DNA of 27,236 bases. Source: Gammaproteobacteria bacterium. GTDB lineage: Bacteria > Pseudomonadota > Gammaproteobacteria > Pseudomonadales > Azotimanducaceae. The DNA is taken from positions 1 to 27,236 of the forward strand of contig VXNE01000528.1 of NCBI GenBank assembly GCA_009840715.1. Reading direction: 5' to 3'. The notes below the pieces were generated by a model that saw only the letters and a list, made by a program, of their open reading frames with translations, ran no database searches and was not told the DNA's origin. This document shows positions 1 through 8,742 of the stretch, piece by piece; within the stretch, counting starts at the first letter, position 1, and every line of letters starts with the position of its first letter. The position numbers and the translations under genes are program-made.

Positions 1-756
1 CCCTCCGTCGGCTCGGCCCTGTGGGCGCCGGCCCGCGCGGGGGGATTCCCCGAAGCTGTCGCGCGTTCCCACTGGCGCCGCCGACGCGACTGGCACATGG
101 ACTACGTCGAGGCAATCGTCCAGCGCGACGTTCGCGACATCGCCCGCGTGGACCAGCTCGCCATGATGCCGCGGCTGCTGCGCGTCCTCGCCGAGCACTC
201 CGGCCAACTCGTCAACTACTCCGGCCTCGGCACGCCGGTCGGCATGAACCACGTCACGACCCGCCGGTACATGGACATCCTTGAGAGTCTGTTCCTCGTG
301 GACACGCTCCCGGCCTGGCACATGCGTGCGCTCAAGCGACTCGCGAAGGCTCCCAAGCTCCACTTCCTGGACTCCGGACTGCTCGCTTCCCTCCGGAACC
401 TCTCCCAGGAGCGCCTTCGCCGGGACCGGACCGCCTTCGTCCCACTGCTCGAGACCTTCGTGTTCGACGAACTCCTGAAGCTTGCCTCCTGGTCCGACGA
501 CCGCTACACGTTCTCGCACTTCCGGGAACGGAATCAGCACGAGGTCGACCTTGTCATCGAGGACGATGACGGTCGGGTCGTCGGGGTCGAGGTGAAAGGG
601 TCAGCAACCGTCTCGGCCGGGGACTTCTCGGGCTTGCGTCGCCTTGAGGCGGCGTGCGCAGACCGCTTCGTCCTGGGCCTTGTTCTCTACGATCACGATC
701 AGGCGGTCCCTTTCGGAGAACGCATGTTCGCGGTGCCGGTCTGCGCTTTGTGGTAG
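1..756 (+). CDS. AAA_14/DUF4143 ATP-binding protein, 3' part (5' end cut by window)
   Basis: The reading frame is open from the first base, so the gene starts upstream and the ATP-binding half is outside the window. The visible part runs from a GGFPEAV motif through DYVEAIVQRDVRDI, which is the typical linker into a DUF4143 domain. A winged-helix-like stretch follows (TTRRYMDILESLFLVDTLPAW). The C-terminal segment EVDLVIEDD...VVGVEVKGS resembles the PD-(D/E)XK-nuclease-like fold of this family. The protein ends VPVCALW, a common family ending. These proteins (AAA_14 plus DUF4143) are abundant in accessory regions of bacteria and archaea; their cellular role is not settled, and nuclease or toxin-antitoxin-like roles have been suggested. 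The downstream flank is a scar of other gene fragments, so the 3' end sits on a recombination junction. Confidence 0.85.
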   Translation, partial: PSVGSALWAPARAGGFPEAVARSHWRRRRDWHMDYVEAIVQRDVRDIARVDQLAMMPRLLRVLAEHSGQLVNYSGLGTPVGMNHVTTRRYMDILESLFLVDTLPAWHMRALKRLAKAPKLHFLDSGLLASLRNLSQERLRRDRTAFVPLLETFVFDELLKLASWSDDRYTFSHFRERNQHEVDLVIEDDDGRVVGVEVKGSATVSAGDFSGLRRLEAACADRFVLGLVLYDHDQAVPFGERMFAVPVCALW

Positions 757-917
757 ATGGCGCATCACGCTTCGGTTTGCGAAACGCTCGAGTTCAAGCA
801 GACCGACCGGCTGGTTCTCGTCCAGCGTGAACCCCATGCTGAGTTCCCCACGGCTGCGACGAGACCACCCGCTCGCGGCCCATGTAGCGCAGGTACCCGA
901 GAACGGCTCCGTCAGGC
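757..917 (-). pseudogene. Composite scar: fragments of a GST, a DUF433 antitoxin and a DUF5615 toxin
   Basis: Read on the minus strand, three scraps lie end to end. At 877-917 the DNA matches the C-terminal coding region of the long GST at 23543-23586 almost base for base (GLTEPF...YLRYMG). It has lost single bases, so the frame breaks. Next, about 842-876 matches the 3' end of the DUF433 gene at 8797-8830 (ERVVSSQP here, ERVVSLPP there), and the similarity continues a few bases past that gene's stop. From 837 a start codon preceded by GGGGAA opens MGFTLDENQPVGLLELERF, which resembles the first residues of DUF5615 PIN-like toxins (M-x-F-L-L-D-E-N-x-P). That frame is cut at about 757, where the DUF4143 gene ends on the other strand. 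The base matches are read directly; the family labels of such short pieces are inferred. Confidence 0.6.
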
Positions 918-2267
918 CCCGCCTTCCACCTGGTCCCGCGCGAAGAGCGCTTCCCGGTCCCTCCGAAACCGCCGCCCTCCGTAGAAGAACAACGGGATCG
1001 ACGCCATGGACACGAACGTGAAGCCCAGCAACGTGCGCGTGTAGGGATCTGGCACGCCGGCGTCCTGCAGCAGCTCGATGACGAAACCGGCGATCACGGC
1101 GCCGGCGGCGATGCCGAACAACTGGATCATCAGGATGCAGAACGCGACCACGGTGCCCCGAATGCGCGGGGGCGCCAGCTCCTGCACGGTCGCGAAGGTC
1201 GGCCCGTAGAACACGCCGAGCTGAAAGTAGATGAAGAAGACGCCCGGCCAGAAGAGCAGGGAGTCCGGCTCCACGATCCGCAGGGCCACGTTGAAGGGCG
1301 CGAGCGCGAGCATCACCCAGAACAGGAACATCGGTCGCCCGATACCGGTCTTGCGCATGAAGACGTCGCCGCCGTAGCCGCCGGCGAGCGTCCCGAGGAT
1401 GCCGCCGAAGATGGCGAACCAGGCGCTGATCTCCGCGATGTCGGTGCGGTCGAAGCCGCGCTCCCGGACGAACCAGAGTTGTTCGAAGACCGATGCACCG
1501 AGCAGCAGGCTGAACGACACGGCGCCGAGCACCGTCACGGTCAGGGCCGGGGCATGGCGCAGTGCCGAGAACAGGCCGCGGATGATCTCCCGGAACGACG
1601 GCGTGGGGGCGCTCGGCTCCCCGCTCCGCTGCACTCTCGGGGTCTCCTTCAGGAACAGCATCGCGAGCGCAAGCACGAGGCCAATCGCGCCCAGCGCATA
1701 GAAGCAGCCACGCCACCCCAGGTACGGCTCGAGGTAGGCGACGATGAACAGGCTGCATGCAATGCCGATGGGCACGCCCAACCCGTAGATGCCCGTGACC
1801 ACTCCGAGCCGGCTGGAGGGATAGCGGTCCCCGAACAGCGACATGGCGGCCGGCGTGAGCACCGACTCGCCGACCCCGATGAACGCCCGCGGCAGGGCGA
1901 GAGTCGCGAAGTTCACGGCCATGCCGGACAGCGCCGTCAGCCCGCTCCACAGGCCGACGCCCGCGGCGATCAGCCGGGTCCGGTTCATCCGGTCGACCAG
2001 CGTGCCCATGAAGAGACCCATTACCGTGTAGAACACGATGAACACCAGGCCCGTCAGCAGGCCGAACTCCGTGTTGGTGAGCTCGAGCTCCGGCACGATC
2101 CAGTTGGCGAAGCTGGACAGCAATTGCCGATCGACGAAGTTGAGAACGTTGAGGAGGGTCAGGAAGGCGAGGAAACCCAGGCCGCCGCTGCTTAAGGCCG
2201 GTTCCCGAGCGTCCTGCGTCGAATCCCCCGCGGTCGGGTCGCCCGAAGCGGCCGTCCGGTCAGTCAC
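912..2267 (-). CDS. MFS transporter, spinster-like
   Basis: This 451-residue protein is a 12-helix major facilitator. After a polar N-terminal tail of about 27 residues, helix 1 carries LNVLNFVDRQ (residues 39-48), the signature of spinster-type MFS proteins. The loop between helices 2 and 3 has motif A as GTLVDRMNRTRLI (88-100). It sits in the inner membrane; the substrate cannot be read from sequence, and organic acids, lipids or drugs are all possible for this branch. It is the last gene of the receptor-hydrolase-GST-MFS operon, 18 bases after the GST stop. The start is GTG; no ATG occurs before the first helix. Its stop codon lies inside a sequence block shared with another gene (see the scar at 757-917), so the 3' end is at a rearrangement point, although the helices look complete. 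Confidence 0.9.
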   Translation of the reverse strand: MTDRTAASGDPTAGDSTQDAREPALSSGGLGFLAFLTLLNVLNFVDRQLLSSFANWIVPELELTNTEFGLLTGLVFIVFYTVMGLFMGTLVDRMNRTRLIAAGVGLWSGLTALSGMAVNFATLALPRAFIGVGESVLTPAAMSLFGDRYPSSRLGVVTGIYGLGVPIGIACSLFIVAYLEPYLGWRGCFYALGAIGLVLALAMLFLKETPRVQRSGEPSAPTPSFREIIRGLFSALRHAPALTVTVLGAVSFSLLLGASVFEQLWFVRERGFDRTDIAEISAWFAIFGGILGTLAGGYGGDVFMRKTGIGRPMFLFWVMLALAPFNVALRIVEPDSLLFWPGVFFIYFQLGVFYGPTFATVQELAPPRIRGTVVAFCILMIQLFGIAAGAVIAGFVIELLQDAGVPDPYTRTLLGFTFVSMASIPLFFYGGRRFRRDREALFARDQVEGGA

Positions 2268-2285
2268 TGACTAGCCGCCGTCCCG

Positions 2286-3404
2286 TCACAGCCAGACCTC
2301 GAGGTTGTTGCGCCTGCCGATCGCCCGCGTGAGCTTGAACTCGAGCACTTCGCGCATGTCGCAGGCCGTGAGCAATGTCTCCACGTCCCGTTGGTCGTCC
2401 TCGCGCAGCGCCTCGTACTCGTCCTGCACGCGCTTCAGCACATAGAACCGAAACGGCTGCGCCATCGCCGAGATCCGCTGCCCCTCGACTTCGAACTCGC
2501 AGTCGCCCAGCCCCCGCTCCACCTCGGTAAGGGCCGGCGTGTCCGGGTTCTCGTCGAGCCACTGGTTGACCCGGTCGCACGCGGCGCGGCTCTCGGGGAC
2601 GTAGTCGATGGCGAAGTGCTTCAGGGCGGCGATGAGCGTGTCCGGCACTTCGTCGTCGCCCAGGTAGGCGTAGTCCTTGTTGGCAAACTCCCCCACGTCG
2701 GGCTCCGGGCGGTTCATGCGTTCCGTCCATCGGTACAGCCGCACGGCGTGGATCTGCATCAGGGCCAGCGGCGCCGGGTCCCGCCCGAGATGCCCGTACA
2801 GCGGGGCCATCAGGCCGAAGTCGCCGATGCAGGGCTTGCCGCCGAGGAAGTACGGGTATGCAGAGAAGTGCGCGTTCAGCGTCCGCAGCGTGCCGAGGTG
2901 CAGCCGCTCGATCAGTTCATGGTTTTCCGGCGTGACGCCCCAGGCCGGATTCACGTTCTCCTTGATGAACGCCATCCGCTCGCGGGCCTCCTGGTCCACG
3001 TCGCCCTCCGCGAAGATGGTGCTGAAGTGGAAACGCAGGAACTCGTCGTTGTCCTGGTCGAAGTTCCACCGGTAGTGCATGCAGGGGCGCAGCAAGCCCT
3101 CCGCTCCGATCGCGTCGAGCAGGCGGCTGACGATTCGCTGCTTCGGTGTCGACGGCGAGAACTCCCCGCCGTTGAGCGATTCGAAGTGATCGATGATCGC
3201 GACGCCATCGCGAATGACAGTCCCGTCCGGAAACTCGATAGTCGGGATCCCGCGGCGACCGCCGGCCTTCGGCAGGACGGACTCGTAGAAGTGCCGGGAG
3301 GCGTGGGGTTCCTCCCGATAGTCGATGCCGGCCTTGATCAGGTAGCTGCGCGCGCGGCCCGTGTACAGGGAGAACGGCGCGCCGTAGAGCGTGATCGGTT
3401 CCAT
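2286..3404 (-). CDS. Long glutathione S-transferase-like protein
   Basis: The first 80 residues form a thioredoxin-fold GST_N domain (MEPITLYGAPFSLYTGRAR...RRGIPTIEFPDGTVIRDGVAIIDHFE), including the conserved cis-Pro in GIPT. An all-helical GST_C domain follows (about 100-240, with GGKPCIGDFGLMAPLYGHL). The protein is 372 residues, about 150 longer than ordinary GSTs. The extra C-terminal part is helical and ends in a block (LLTACDMREVLEFKLTRAIGRR) that is also recognisable at the end of the GST at 23230-24312, so the two are long paralogs of one subfamily. ATG at 3404 has GAGGG eight bases upstream. It lies 23 bases after the hydrolase and 18 before the MFS gene, so it is co-transcribed. Conjugation, dehalogenation or isomerisation are all possible; the reaction is not inferable. 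Confidence 0.85.
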   Translation of the reverse strand: MEPITLYGAPFSLYTGRARSYLIKAGIDYREEPHASRHFYESVLPKAGGRRGIPTIEFPDGTVIRDGVAIIDHFESLNGGEFSPSTPKQRIVSRLLDAIGAEGLLRPCMHYRWNFDQDNDEFLRFHFSTIFAEGDVDQEARERMAFIKENVNPAWGVTPENHELIERLHLGTLRTLNAHFSAYPYFLGGKPCIGDFGLMAPLYGHLGRDPAPLALMQIHAVRLYRWTERMNRPEPDVGEFANKDYAYLGDDEVPDTLIAALKHFAIDYVPESRAACDRVNQWLDENPDTPALTEVERGLGDCEFEVEGQRISAMAQPFRFYVLKRVQDEYEALREDDQRDVETLLTACDMREVLEFKLTRAIGRRNNLEVWL

Positions 3405-3427
3405 GGAAGTCGCCCTCGGTCGCGGGA

Positions 3428-4618
3428 TCAGGATTGCAGACTGTTCGCGAAGCCGACCAGCGACTGGACGGTGTCCCGCGCCAGGTCGGGCACCAGGTCC
3501 GGCATCGCGATCTCGGCCACGTGCACCGCGCCGTCGATGGTGCGCGACACCGCCGGAACGCCAGCCTCGAGCAGCTTTCGCGCGAACACGGCGCCGTCGT
3601 CCCGAATGAGGTCGAGTTCATAGTTCGTGACAATGTGCGGGGGCATGCCCTTCAGGTCGCTCTCGGTGGCGTGAAACGGCCAGGCCGTCGGGTCGGTCTC
3701 GTGCGCGTCCCGCGGGTCGTACACCTTCGTCATGGCCCGCATCATCTCGTAGGTGCCCTGGTAGCCCTGGTTCTCGCGCCACGAGAGCAACTCCGGGGGC
3801 ACCGACGTGTAGAACCCGAGGATCATCGGCGCCATCGCAAAGACGCCGTCGATGGCATCGACCCACCCGTCCAGGTTGGCCTTGACCGCGGTCGCGACCG
3901 CGAGATTGCCGCCGCCGGACTCGCCGGCGACCACCACCGAGGAGACCCCCAGGCTGTCCCGATTGGCATGGACCCATTGCACGGCCTGGGCGCAGTCGTT
4001 CAGCCCGCCGGGGAAGGGGTGGTTGCCCAGCACGCCGCCGGCGTTCCGGAACTCCACGCCGACGACCAGCATGCCCTGTCGCGCGAGGGTCTTGCGCCAT
4101 CGGACGGCCGCCGGACGCGTCGCCGTTGTAAAAGCCATGCCGCCGCCATGGATGTGCACCACGCACGGCAGCTTCGCGCCGGGGTCCTTCGGCATGTCCA
4201 GGTAGAGATCGATGTCCGCGCCCTCGTCGCGCGGTATGGCTTCCTTCCGCTCCACGACATCGTCGAACGCGGGCATCGCCGCCAAGGCTGCGGAGTCCTG
4301 GCTCATGAGCGTGCGTTCCATGGCGCTCACCCAGTCCAGGCACTGCTCGTAACTCGACTCTAGGGTCACCGTGGGAAGCCCGGCCGCTGGGTCGCCCGGA
4401 GGCGCACCGGCAAGCGCGCGGCGCACCCGCGGGTCCAGCCGCGGGTCTTCGATCATGGTGAGGTCGGGATTGCCCAGCCGGCCCGGCAACAGGACATCGT
4501 CCGGGGCCCCTGCGGATTCCGCATACGCCCGACGGGAGCTGAGCAGGGGCAACGCCGCGCCGGCGCCCGCGAGGCCCCGTAGCGCGTTCCCCAACAGCCG
4601 CCGTCTGCTACCGAGCAC
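3428..4618 (-). CDS. Tat-exported alpha/beta hydrolase, HSL/esterase family
   Basis: This 396-residue carboxylester hydrolase has the hormone-sensitive-lipase layout. The oxyanion-hole motif HGGG is at 157-160 and the nucleophile elbow GESGGG places Ser234. The acid is probably Asp336 in NYELDLIRD, and the base is His366 in DGAVHVAE. The N-terminus SRRRLLG followed by a hydrophobic run and RAYA (about residues 4-33) looks like a twin-arginine signal peptide, so the enzyme probably acts in the periplasm or at the outer membrane. The GTG start at 4618 overlaps the end of the receptor gene by 11 bases, implying translational coupling; no in-frame ATG lies before residue 55. Behind a TonB-dependent receptor, its likely job is to cleave an imported ester or lactone. 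The substrate is unknown. Confidence 0.88.
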   Translation of the reverse strand: MLGSRRRLLGNALRGLAGAGAALPLLSSRRAYAESAGAPDDVLLPGRLGNPDLTMIEDPRLDPRVRRALAGAPPGDPAAGLPTVTLESSYEQCLDWVSAMERTLMSQDSAALAAMPAFDDVVERKEAIPRDEGADIDLYLDMPKDPGAKLPCVVHIHGGGMAFTTATRPAAVRWRKTLARQGMLVVGVEFRNAGGVLGNHPFPGGLNDCAQAVQWVHANRDSLGVSSVVVAGESGGGNLAVATAVKANLDGWVDAIDGVFAMAPMILGFYTSVPPELLSWRENQGYQGTYEMMRAMTKVYDPRDAHETDPTAWPFHATESDLKGMPPHIVTNYELDLIRDDGAVFARKLLEAGVPAVSRTIDGAVHVAEIAMPDLVPDLARDTVQSLVGFANSLQS

Positions 4619-6833
4619 CGAAGAACCTGGTTACTTCCACACCAACCTGCCTTGGCATGTTCCATGAACCCTGACGGCCGTAGGTGGTGTTGGAGCCTTG
4701 TATGTTGGTGACATACGCCTCATCGGTAGCGTTTCGGACAAACAGTCGGGCTGAATACGCCGCGCCCGGGCTCTGCCAGTTCACGTTCAGGTTCACGATC
4801 GTGTAGGGGTCCGTGGAGTCCTTCTTCTGATTGAACTCCCGGTAGAACACTCGCGATCTGTGAGCTGCGTCCAGGCTCACCGATACGCTCCCGCCCGCGC
4901 TAAGCGGAACGGTGTAGGTGAGGCCGAGATTGAAACTCCTGTCAGGCGCATAGCTAAGGGGATTCCCCTTGTTTTCCAGTAGTCCGAGTCCTGCCCTCAG
5001 CGTGTCGGTGTTCAGGAAGTGCCCGTACTCCGTGTCGAGCAAGGTCAGCCCCGCATCGACACTCCAGTTCTCGGTCAGGATCGAAGACAGCTCAAGTTCC
5101 AGCCCGATTATCTTTGCATCGCCGGCATTGGTAATTACTCCCTGAATGCCGATCACCTGCGCGGTCTGGAAGTCCGAGTAGTCGTAGTCGAAAGCCGACG
5201 CTCTCAGCGTCGTTGAGCCGCCGAAGAAGCTGGCCTTGTAGCCGATCTCCCAGGCATCGACGGTCTCCGGAAGCCAGGGGGCTCCGCAATCGGAGGCGTT
5301 GACGCCACCCACTTTGAACCCTTCGGAGTAACTCGCGTATGCCATGTGTGCGTCTGCCAGGTCATATTCGACGGACGCCCTGATGGTGTTCTCGGCTTCG
5401 TCCCATGCCTGTTCAAACAAGGTGGGACCGCAGCGTTGGAAAAACGGTACGGGGCCCCCGGGGAACTTGGCCAGGAAGGTAATCGTATGTCCTTCCTCCT
5501 TTTCTTCCACGGTTCTGCGTATTCCCGCGCCGATTCGGAGCCTGTCGGTCACCGCATACGTTCCATCCACGAATGCTGCCCTGGACTCGGTGTTGTAATA
5601 GGGTTCCTTGAAGTCAAGCTGTATCGGAACCGGCAGGGGGACCAACGCCGGGATTGGGAAGTCGAAGAAGAGGATGCTGGAACGCTCATCGTCCATGTAG
5701 TAGATCCCGACGATCCAGTCGAGATTTCCGCTTGTGGCCGACACGTTGATCTCTTGGGTAAACGTCTCGTTCTCGGCGACGCTCAGTCGGTCGAAGAGGC
5801 CGATGCTTGTCGCATCCGCCGGGCCGAGGAACGAGTCTGCCCAGTCCTGGTACGCGGTTATGGACTTCACGCTGATGCCCGCGACGTCCCAGTTCAGGGT
5901 GAGACTGTACATATCGTATTCGCGGTCCGAGTCCGATTCCCCCCGGTTATGGACCTTCCTCACTTCCTCCGTAAACAGAACCCTCGAAGGCGGCGCGGTG
6001 AGGGCATTCACCGGGGGCAACCCGGAAGCCACTCCAAGATCGAAATGCTGATGAATCATGGGCCAGGCATCCCAGGGGCCTTCCGATCTGCTGGCGCCAT
6101 AGGTGAAGGTTGCATCGAAGTTGTCTGCCAGGTCGGCGGCAAGGATCAGCCGAAGGTTGGACTTCTGCCCCATCATCAGATCGTCTTCGCCCGGCACCAG
6201 GTTTTCTATCCAGCCTTCGCTGGCATCCAGGTGATTGGCAGCCAGACGGACCGACAATCGGTCCCCGATCGGACCACTGACGACGCCTTCTATCGTAGTG
6301 TGCCCGTACTCCGCGTAGCCGGCCTTGGCGTAGCCTCCGAACTCGTCCGAGGGGCTTGCGGCGATGTAGTTGATCGCTCCGCCCGTGGCGTTTCGACCGT
6401 AGAGCGTCCCCTGGGGACCTCGCAGGACCTCAACCCGTGCAAGATCGAGCTGCGATAGCTGGGAGCTGGACCCGACGGCCTGCACGACGCCATCGACACT
6501 CACCATGACGCCTGGGGCGTACGCGAACTCGCCGATGCCGCGTATCGCAACCTGGCGTCTGCCCAGGAACTCGCCGTAATGGAGGCTGGGGACCAGGTAT
6601 TGGATGTCGGAGACGTTGTGGATGCCCTTGTCCCGGAGAGCCCCGGCGTCGAGGGTCGAGACCGAGGCGGGCGTGTCGAGGACGGACGCCTCCCGCTTCA
6701 GGGCGGTCACCAGGATTTCTTCGACGACCGGGTCTTCGGAACCTGGGGGTTCCTCGGGTTGGGCGGCGACGCCCTGCCCGCCGATACACGTGCTGACAAG
6801 CGCCAGCGAGAACACTCGCTTGATTCCCTGCAT
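4608..6833 (-). CDS. TonB-dependent outer-membrane receptor (1)
   Basis: The protein has 741 residues, usual for the family. A signal peptide (1-24, cleavage after GVAA) is followed by a TonB-box-like EEILVTAL (38-45). The plug domain (about 50-160) contains VEVLRGPQGTLYGRNATGGAINYI. The rest is a 22-strand-type barrel with alternating aromatic/polar strands, ending in GVEVTRFFGAR, close to the usual terminal aromatic beta signal. It belongs to the EEIxVTA(L/Q)KR group common in oligotrophic Proteobacteria, which import diverse organic molecules; the ligand cannot be told. ATG at 6833 has a strong GGAGAGGAAG ribosome-binding site. It is first in the operon, and the 231 bases upstream presumably hold the promoter, where I could not pick clear boxes. 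No FecI/FecR-type regulator is nearby. Confidence 0.93.
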   Translation of the reverse strand: MQGIKRVFSLALVSTCIGGQGVAAQPEEPPGSEDPVVEEILVTALKREASVLDTPASVSTLDAGALRDKGIHNVSDIQYLVPSLHYGEFLGRRQVAIRGIGEFAYAPGVMVSVDGVVQAVGSSSQLSQLDLARVEVLRGPQGTLYGRNATGGAINYIAASPSDEFGGYAKAGYAEYGHTTIEGVVSGPIGDRLSVRLAANHLDASEGWIENLVPGEDDLMMGQKSNLRLILAADLADNFDATFTYGASRSEGPWDAWPMIHQHFDLGVASGLPPVNALTAPPSRVLFTEEVRKVHNRGESDSDREYDMYSLTLNWDVAGISVKSITAYQDWADSFLGPADATSIGLFDRLSVAENETFTQEINVSATSGNLDWIVGIYYMDDERSSILFFDFPIPALVPLPVPIQLDFKEPYYNTESRAAFVDGTYAVTDRLRIGAGIRRTVEEKEEGHTITFLAKFPGGPVPFFQRCGPTLFEQAWDEAENTIRASVEYDLADAHMAYASYSEGFKVGGVNASDCGAPWLPETVDAWEIGYKASFFGGSTTLRASAFDYDYSDFQTAQVIGIQGVITNAGDAKIIGLELELSSILTENWSVDAGLTLLDTEYGHFLNTDTLRAGLGLLENKGNPLSYAPDRSFNLGLTYTVPLSAGGSVSVSLDAAHRSRVFYREFNQKKDSTDPYTIVNLNVNWQSPGAAYSARLFVRNATDEAYVTNIQGSNTTYGRQGSWNMPRQVGVEVTRFFGAR

Positions 6834-7064
6834 CTTCCTCTCCGAGATATTCGATGCGGGAACTCATGCCGCACCGCGTAGCCACCCCCGCAGTAACGCG
6901 TCCTGGAGGCGCGGTTTCAAACTCCTCCGCTGCTTTAGGCCTTCCCTGAGGCTCCTTCAGCCGTCAGGCCGTGCCCACTTCCGCAGGGGTGACTCGCGCT
7001 GCCATGCACGATAGCGGAATACACCTGTTGTCGCCAGCACGGACGGCGTGCGGCGTGCGAGCAC

Positions 7065-7373
7065 TCAGGAGTACTTGCGATGATGCTCCAGCAGCCAGCC
7101 GAGGAATCGCCGGAACCGAGTGTCCGGAGGTGGCTTGGGAGGGTGGCGACGCGCTCGCGCCTCGGCCTTGCGTTGCGTGACGGCAGCGGTACAGGCGTCG
7201 CTACAGGTCGCCATTCGAGAGTAGAAGCGGACTTTGCGCGTGATCGGCGCGACCGTGACGAACACGCCATCCCCCGGCGCGAGTGGCCGGCCGCAGTTCA
7301 CGCACCGGTTTTGTCCAGCTACACGTTGAGACACCAGAGCATCGGTCTCACAGGGGAGGGCCGGCATCCTCAT
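7065..7373 (-). CDS. Small zinc-ribbon protein overlapping hipA-like gene
   Basis: This 102-residue protein has paired cysteine motifs CVNC (24-27) and CSDAC (57-61), about 30 residues apart, consistent with one treble-clef or ribbon zinc site. The C-terminal half is basic (QRKAEARARRHPPK) and ends in a short helix, RFRRFLGWLLEHHRKYS. The frame extends further upstream, but the segment before 7373 only repeats the hipA sequence in another frame. ATG codons at 7373 and 7367 follow AAGGG; the second has the better spacing. It overlaps the 3' end of the HipA-like gene by 26 bases and is probably translated after it. Nucleic-acid or protein binding is a reasonable guess, but no function is known to me. 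Confidence 0.65.
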   Translation of the reverse strand: MRMPALPCETDALVSQRVAGQNRCVNCGRPLAPGDGVFVTVAPITRKVRFYSRMATCSDACTAAVTQRKAEARARRHPPKPPPDTRFRRFLGWLLEHHRKYS

Positions 7374-8736
7374 TTCCCTTCGAGCGCCCATCGCAGGCTG
7401 CGTCTGCATCAGACTGCCGAGACGCCCCCTGACGCGCCATCCCCCTGGCAAAATGCTCGCGGCGGAGCCGGATGTGCCGGGCGACCTTCTCGCAACGGCT
7501 GTCAACGTGCCGGGCTACGCGATACTCGTCGTTAGATTTCCCTAGGATGCGTGCCTGCGCGAATGCGTCCGGGAGCGCATTGATCGTTTCGGACACCACA
7601 CCGAGCACCCGCTCGGTGTCGAGGTCGCACGAGCGGGCATGCGCGCGCCATTGCGCCGGGCCGATCTTGTGGGGGTGCCGTTGCCCGCCAACACCCAGGA
7701 CGAGCGTCTTGTCGTAACGCGTCCCGACGCTGCTCGAGACATCATAGGCAGGCGCCAGCCGCACTCGCCCTTCTTCATGGATGAAGCCCAGGTTGCCGAA
7801 ATGCAGGTCGGCATGGCCGAGCAGCCAGGTACAGGCCAGCAGACGCGTGAACTCGTCACATGCCTCGTCCGGCGTGGCCGCGTGTTGGCGCAGGATCTGG
7901 TAGACGGTTTTCCAGCGCGGCTCGCTCGCTATGCCCGTCGGGTACTTCCCCCCTCCCCAGCCCGCGGCCTGGCGCAGCTCTTCCTGGTGTACTGGCAGGA
8001 TGCAGCCGTCGGCGCCCGCGACCCGGTCCGAACGTTCGCTCACCACGCACTGATAGCCACCCAGGACCCTTGCCGAGGTGCGCGCCGCCCGCACGCCAAC
8101 GAGACCGATGGCCGCCTGACAGACGCTCTCGACACCTGCCTCACCCGGGAGGCCAGGGCTGTCCTCCACCTTCACGATCCAGGTGTTCAGGCAGCCCGGT
8201 TCGCCAAGGCACCAGGCGCCGTCACCGCTCGTCGAGAGGGAGATCTTGGGGCGCTGCCCGGACAGTGAGGCGCGCGCACGATGGGCAGTCACCCCATACC
8301 CCCGATTGCTGCCGGCACGAGCCTCGTGCACCGCGTTCGCCAGTAACACCCCCATGTCAGCGTCCGACACCGAGGGGTACTGTGACAGCGGGACAGGCGT
8401 TGACGCCAGCGGCGGAGCGCCGTCGGAGGACATGCTGACAGCCCCGGAATACTCGCTGTCTGCGTTGCCCCAGAGCACGGTCTCGGGCAACCGCGGAACG
8501 GCGTTGATCCGATGTGCCAGCAGCAGGTTCGCCGCGCGTTCGACGTAGGCGTCGAGCGCACCGTTCTCAGGCAGGCAGAGACGCAGCCACCGTTGCGCCG
8601 CATGGATATCCTCGGCGCCTGTCCATCCCACGGAGACGCCCGCCATCGAAGGGCCCGGGCGCAACCGTGGCGGCTCCTGAGGATCGGCCTCAAGAGACAT
8701 CGCATGCACGCCGTGGATGTACACGTCGAGGTCCAT
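7348..8736 (-). CDS. HipA-like Ser/Thr kinase toxin
   Basis: This 462-residue HipA-family kinase shows its key motifs in order: LDVYIHG at the N-terminus, the glycine-rich SLSGQRPK (158-165), an ATP-binding Lys189 in IVKV, the catalytic loop GHADLHFGN (307-315, with Asp310, His312 and Asn315), and the Mg-binding AYDVS (330-334, Asp332). In the classical module HipA phosphorylates a tRNA synthetase or similar target, and HipB neutralises it and represses the operon. No HipB-like helix-turn-helix gene is adjacent; the neighbours are a DUF433 antitoxin upstream and a zinc-ribbon gene overlapping downstream. I prefer the start at 8736 over 8757 because a perfect TATAGT -10-like box occupies 8743-8748. 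That box would place the transcript start at the ATG, giving a leaderless mRNA. Confidence 0.85.
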   Translation of the reverse strand: MDLDVYIHGVHAMSLEADPQEPPRLRPGPSMAGVSVGWTGAEDIHAAQRWLRLCLPENGALDAYVERAANLLLAHRINAVPRLPETVLWGNADSEYSGAVSMSSDGAPPLASTPVPLSQYPSVSDADMGVLLANAVHEARAGSNRGYGVTAHRARASLSGQRPKISLSTSGDGAWCLGEPGCLNTWIVKVEDSPGLPGEAGVESVCQAAIGLVGVRAARTSARVLGGYQCVVSERSDRVAGADGCILPVHQEELRQAAGWGGGKYPTGIASEPRWKTVYQILRQHAATPDEACDEFTRLLACTWLLGHADLHFGNLGFIHEEGRVRLAPAYDVSSSVGTRYDKTLVLGVGGQRHPHKIGPAQWRAHARSCDLDTERVLGVVSETINALPDAFAQARILGKSNDEYRVARHVDSRCEKVARHIRLRREHFARGMARQGASRQSDADAACDGRSKGNEDAGPPL

Positions 8737-8742
8737 GGGGGC

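Noticed and set aside
601..1950. 449-residue minus-strand frame
   Set aside because: Arginine-rich shadow of the MFS gene; only the short pieces at 757-917 carry signal and are reported as a scar.
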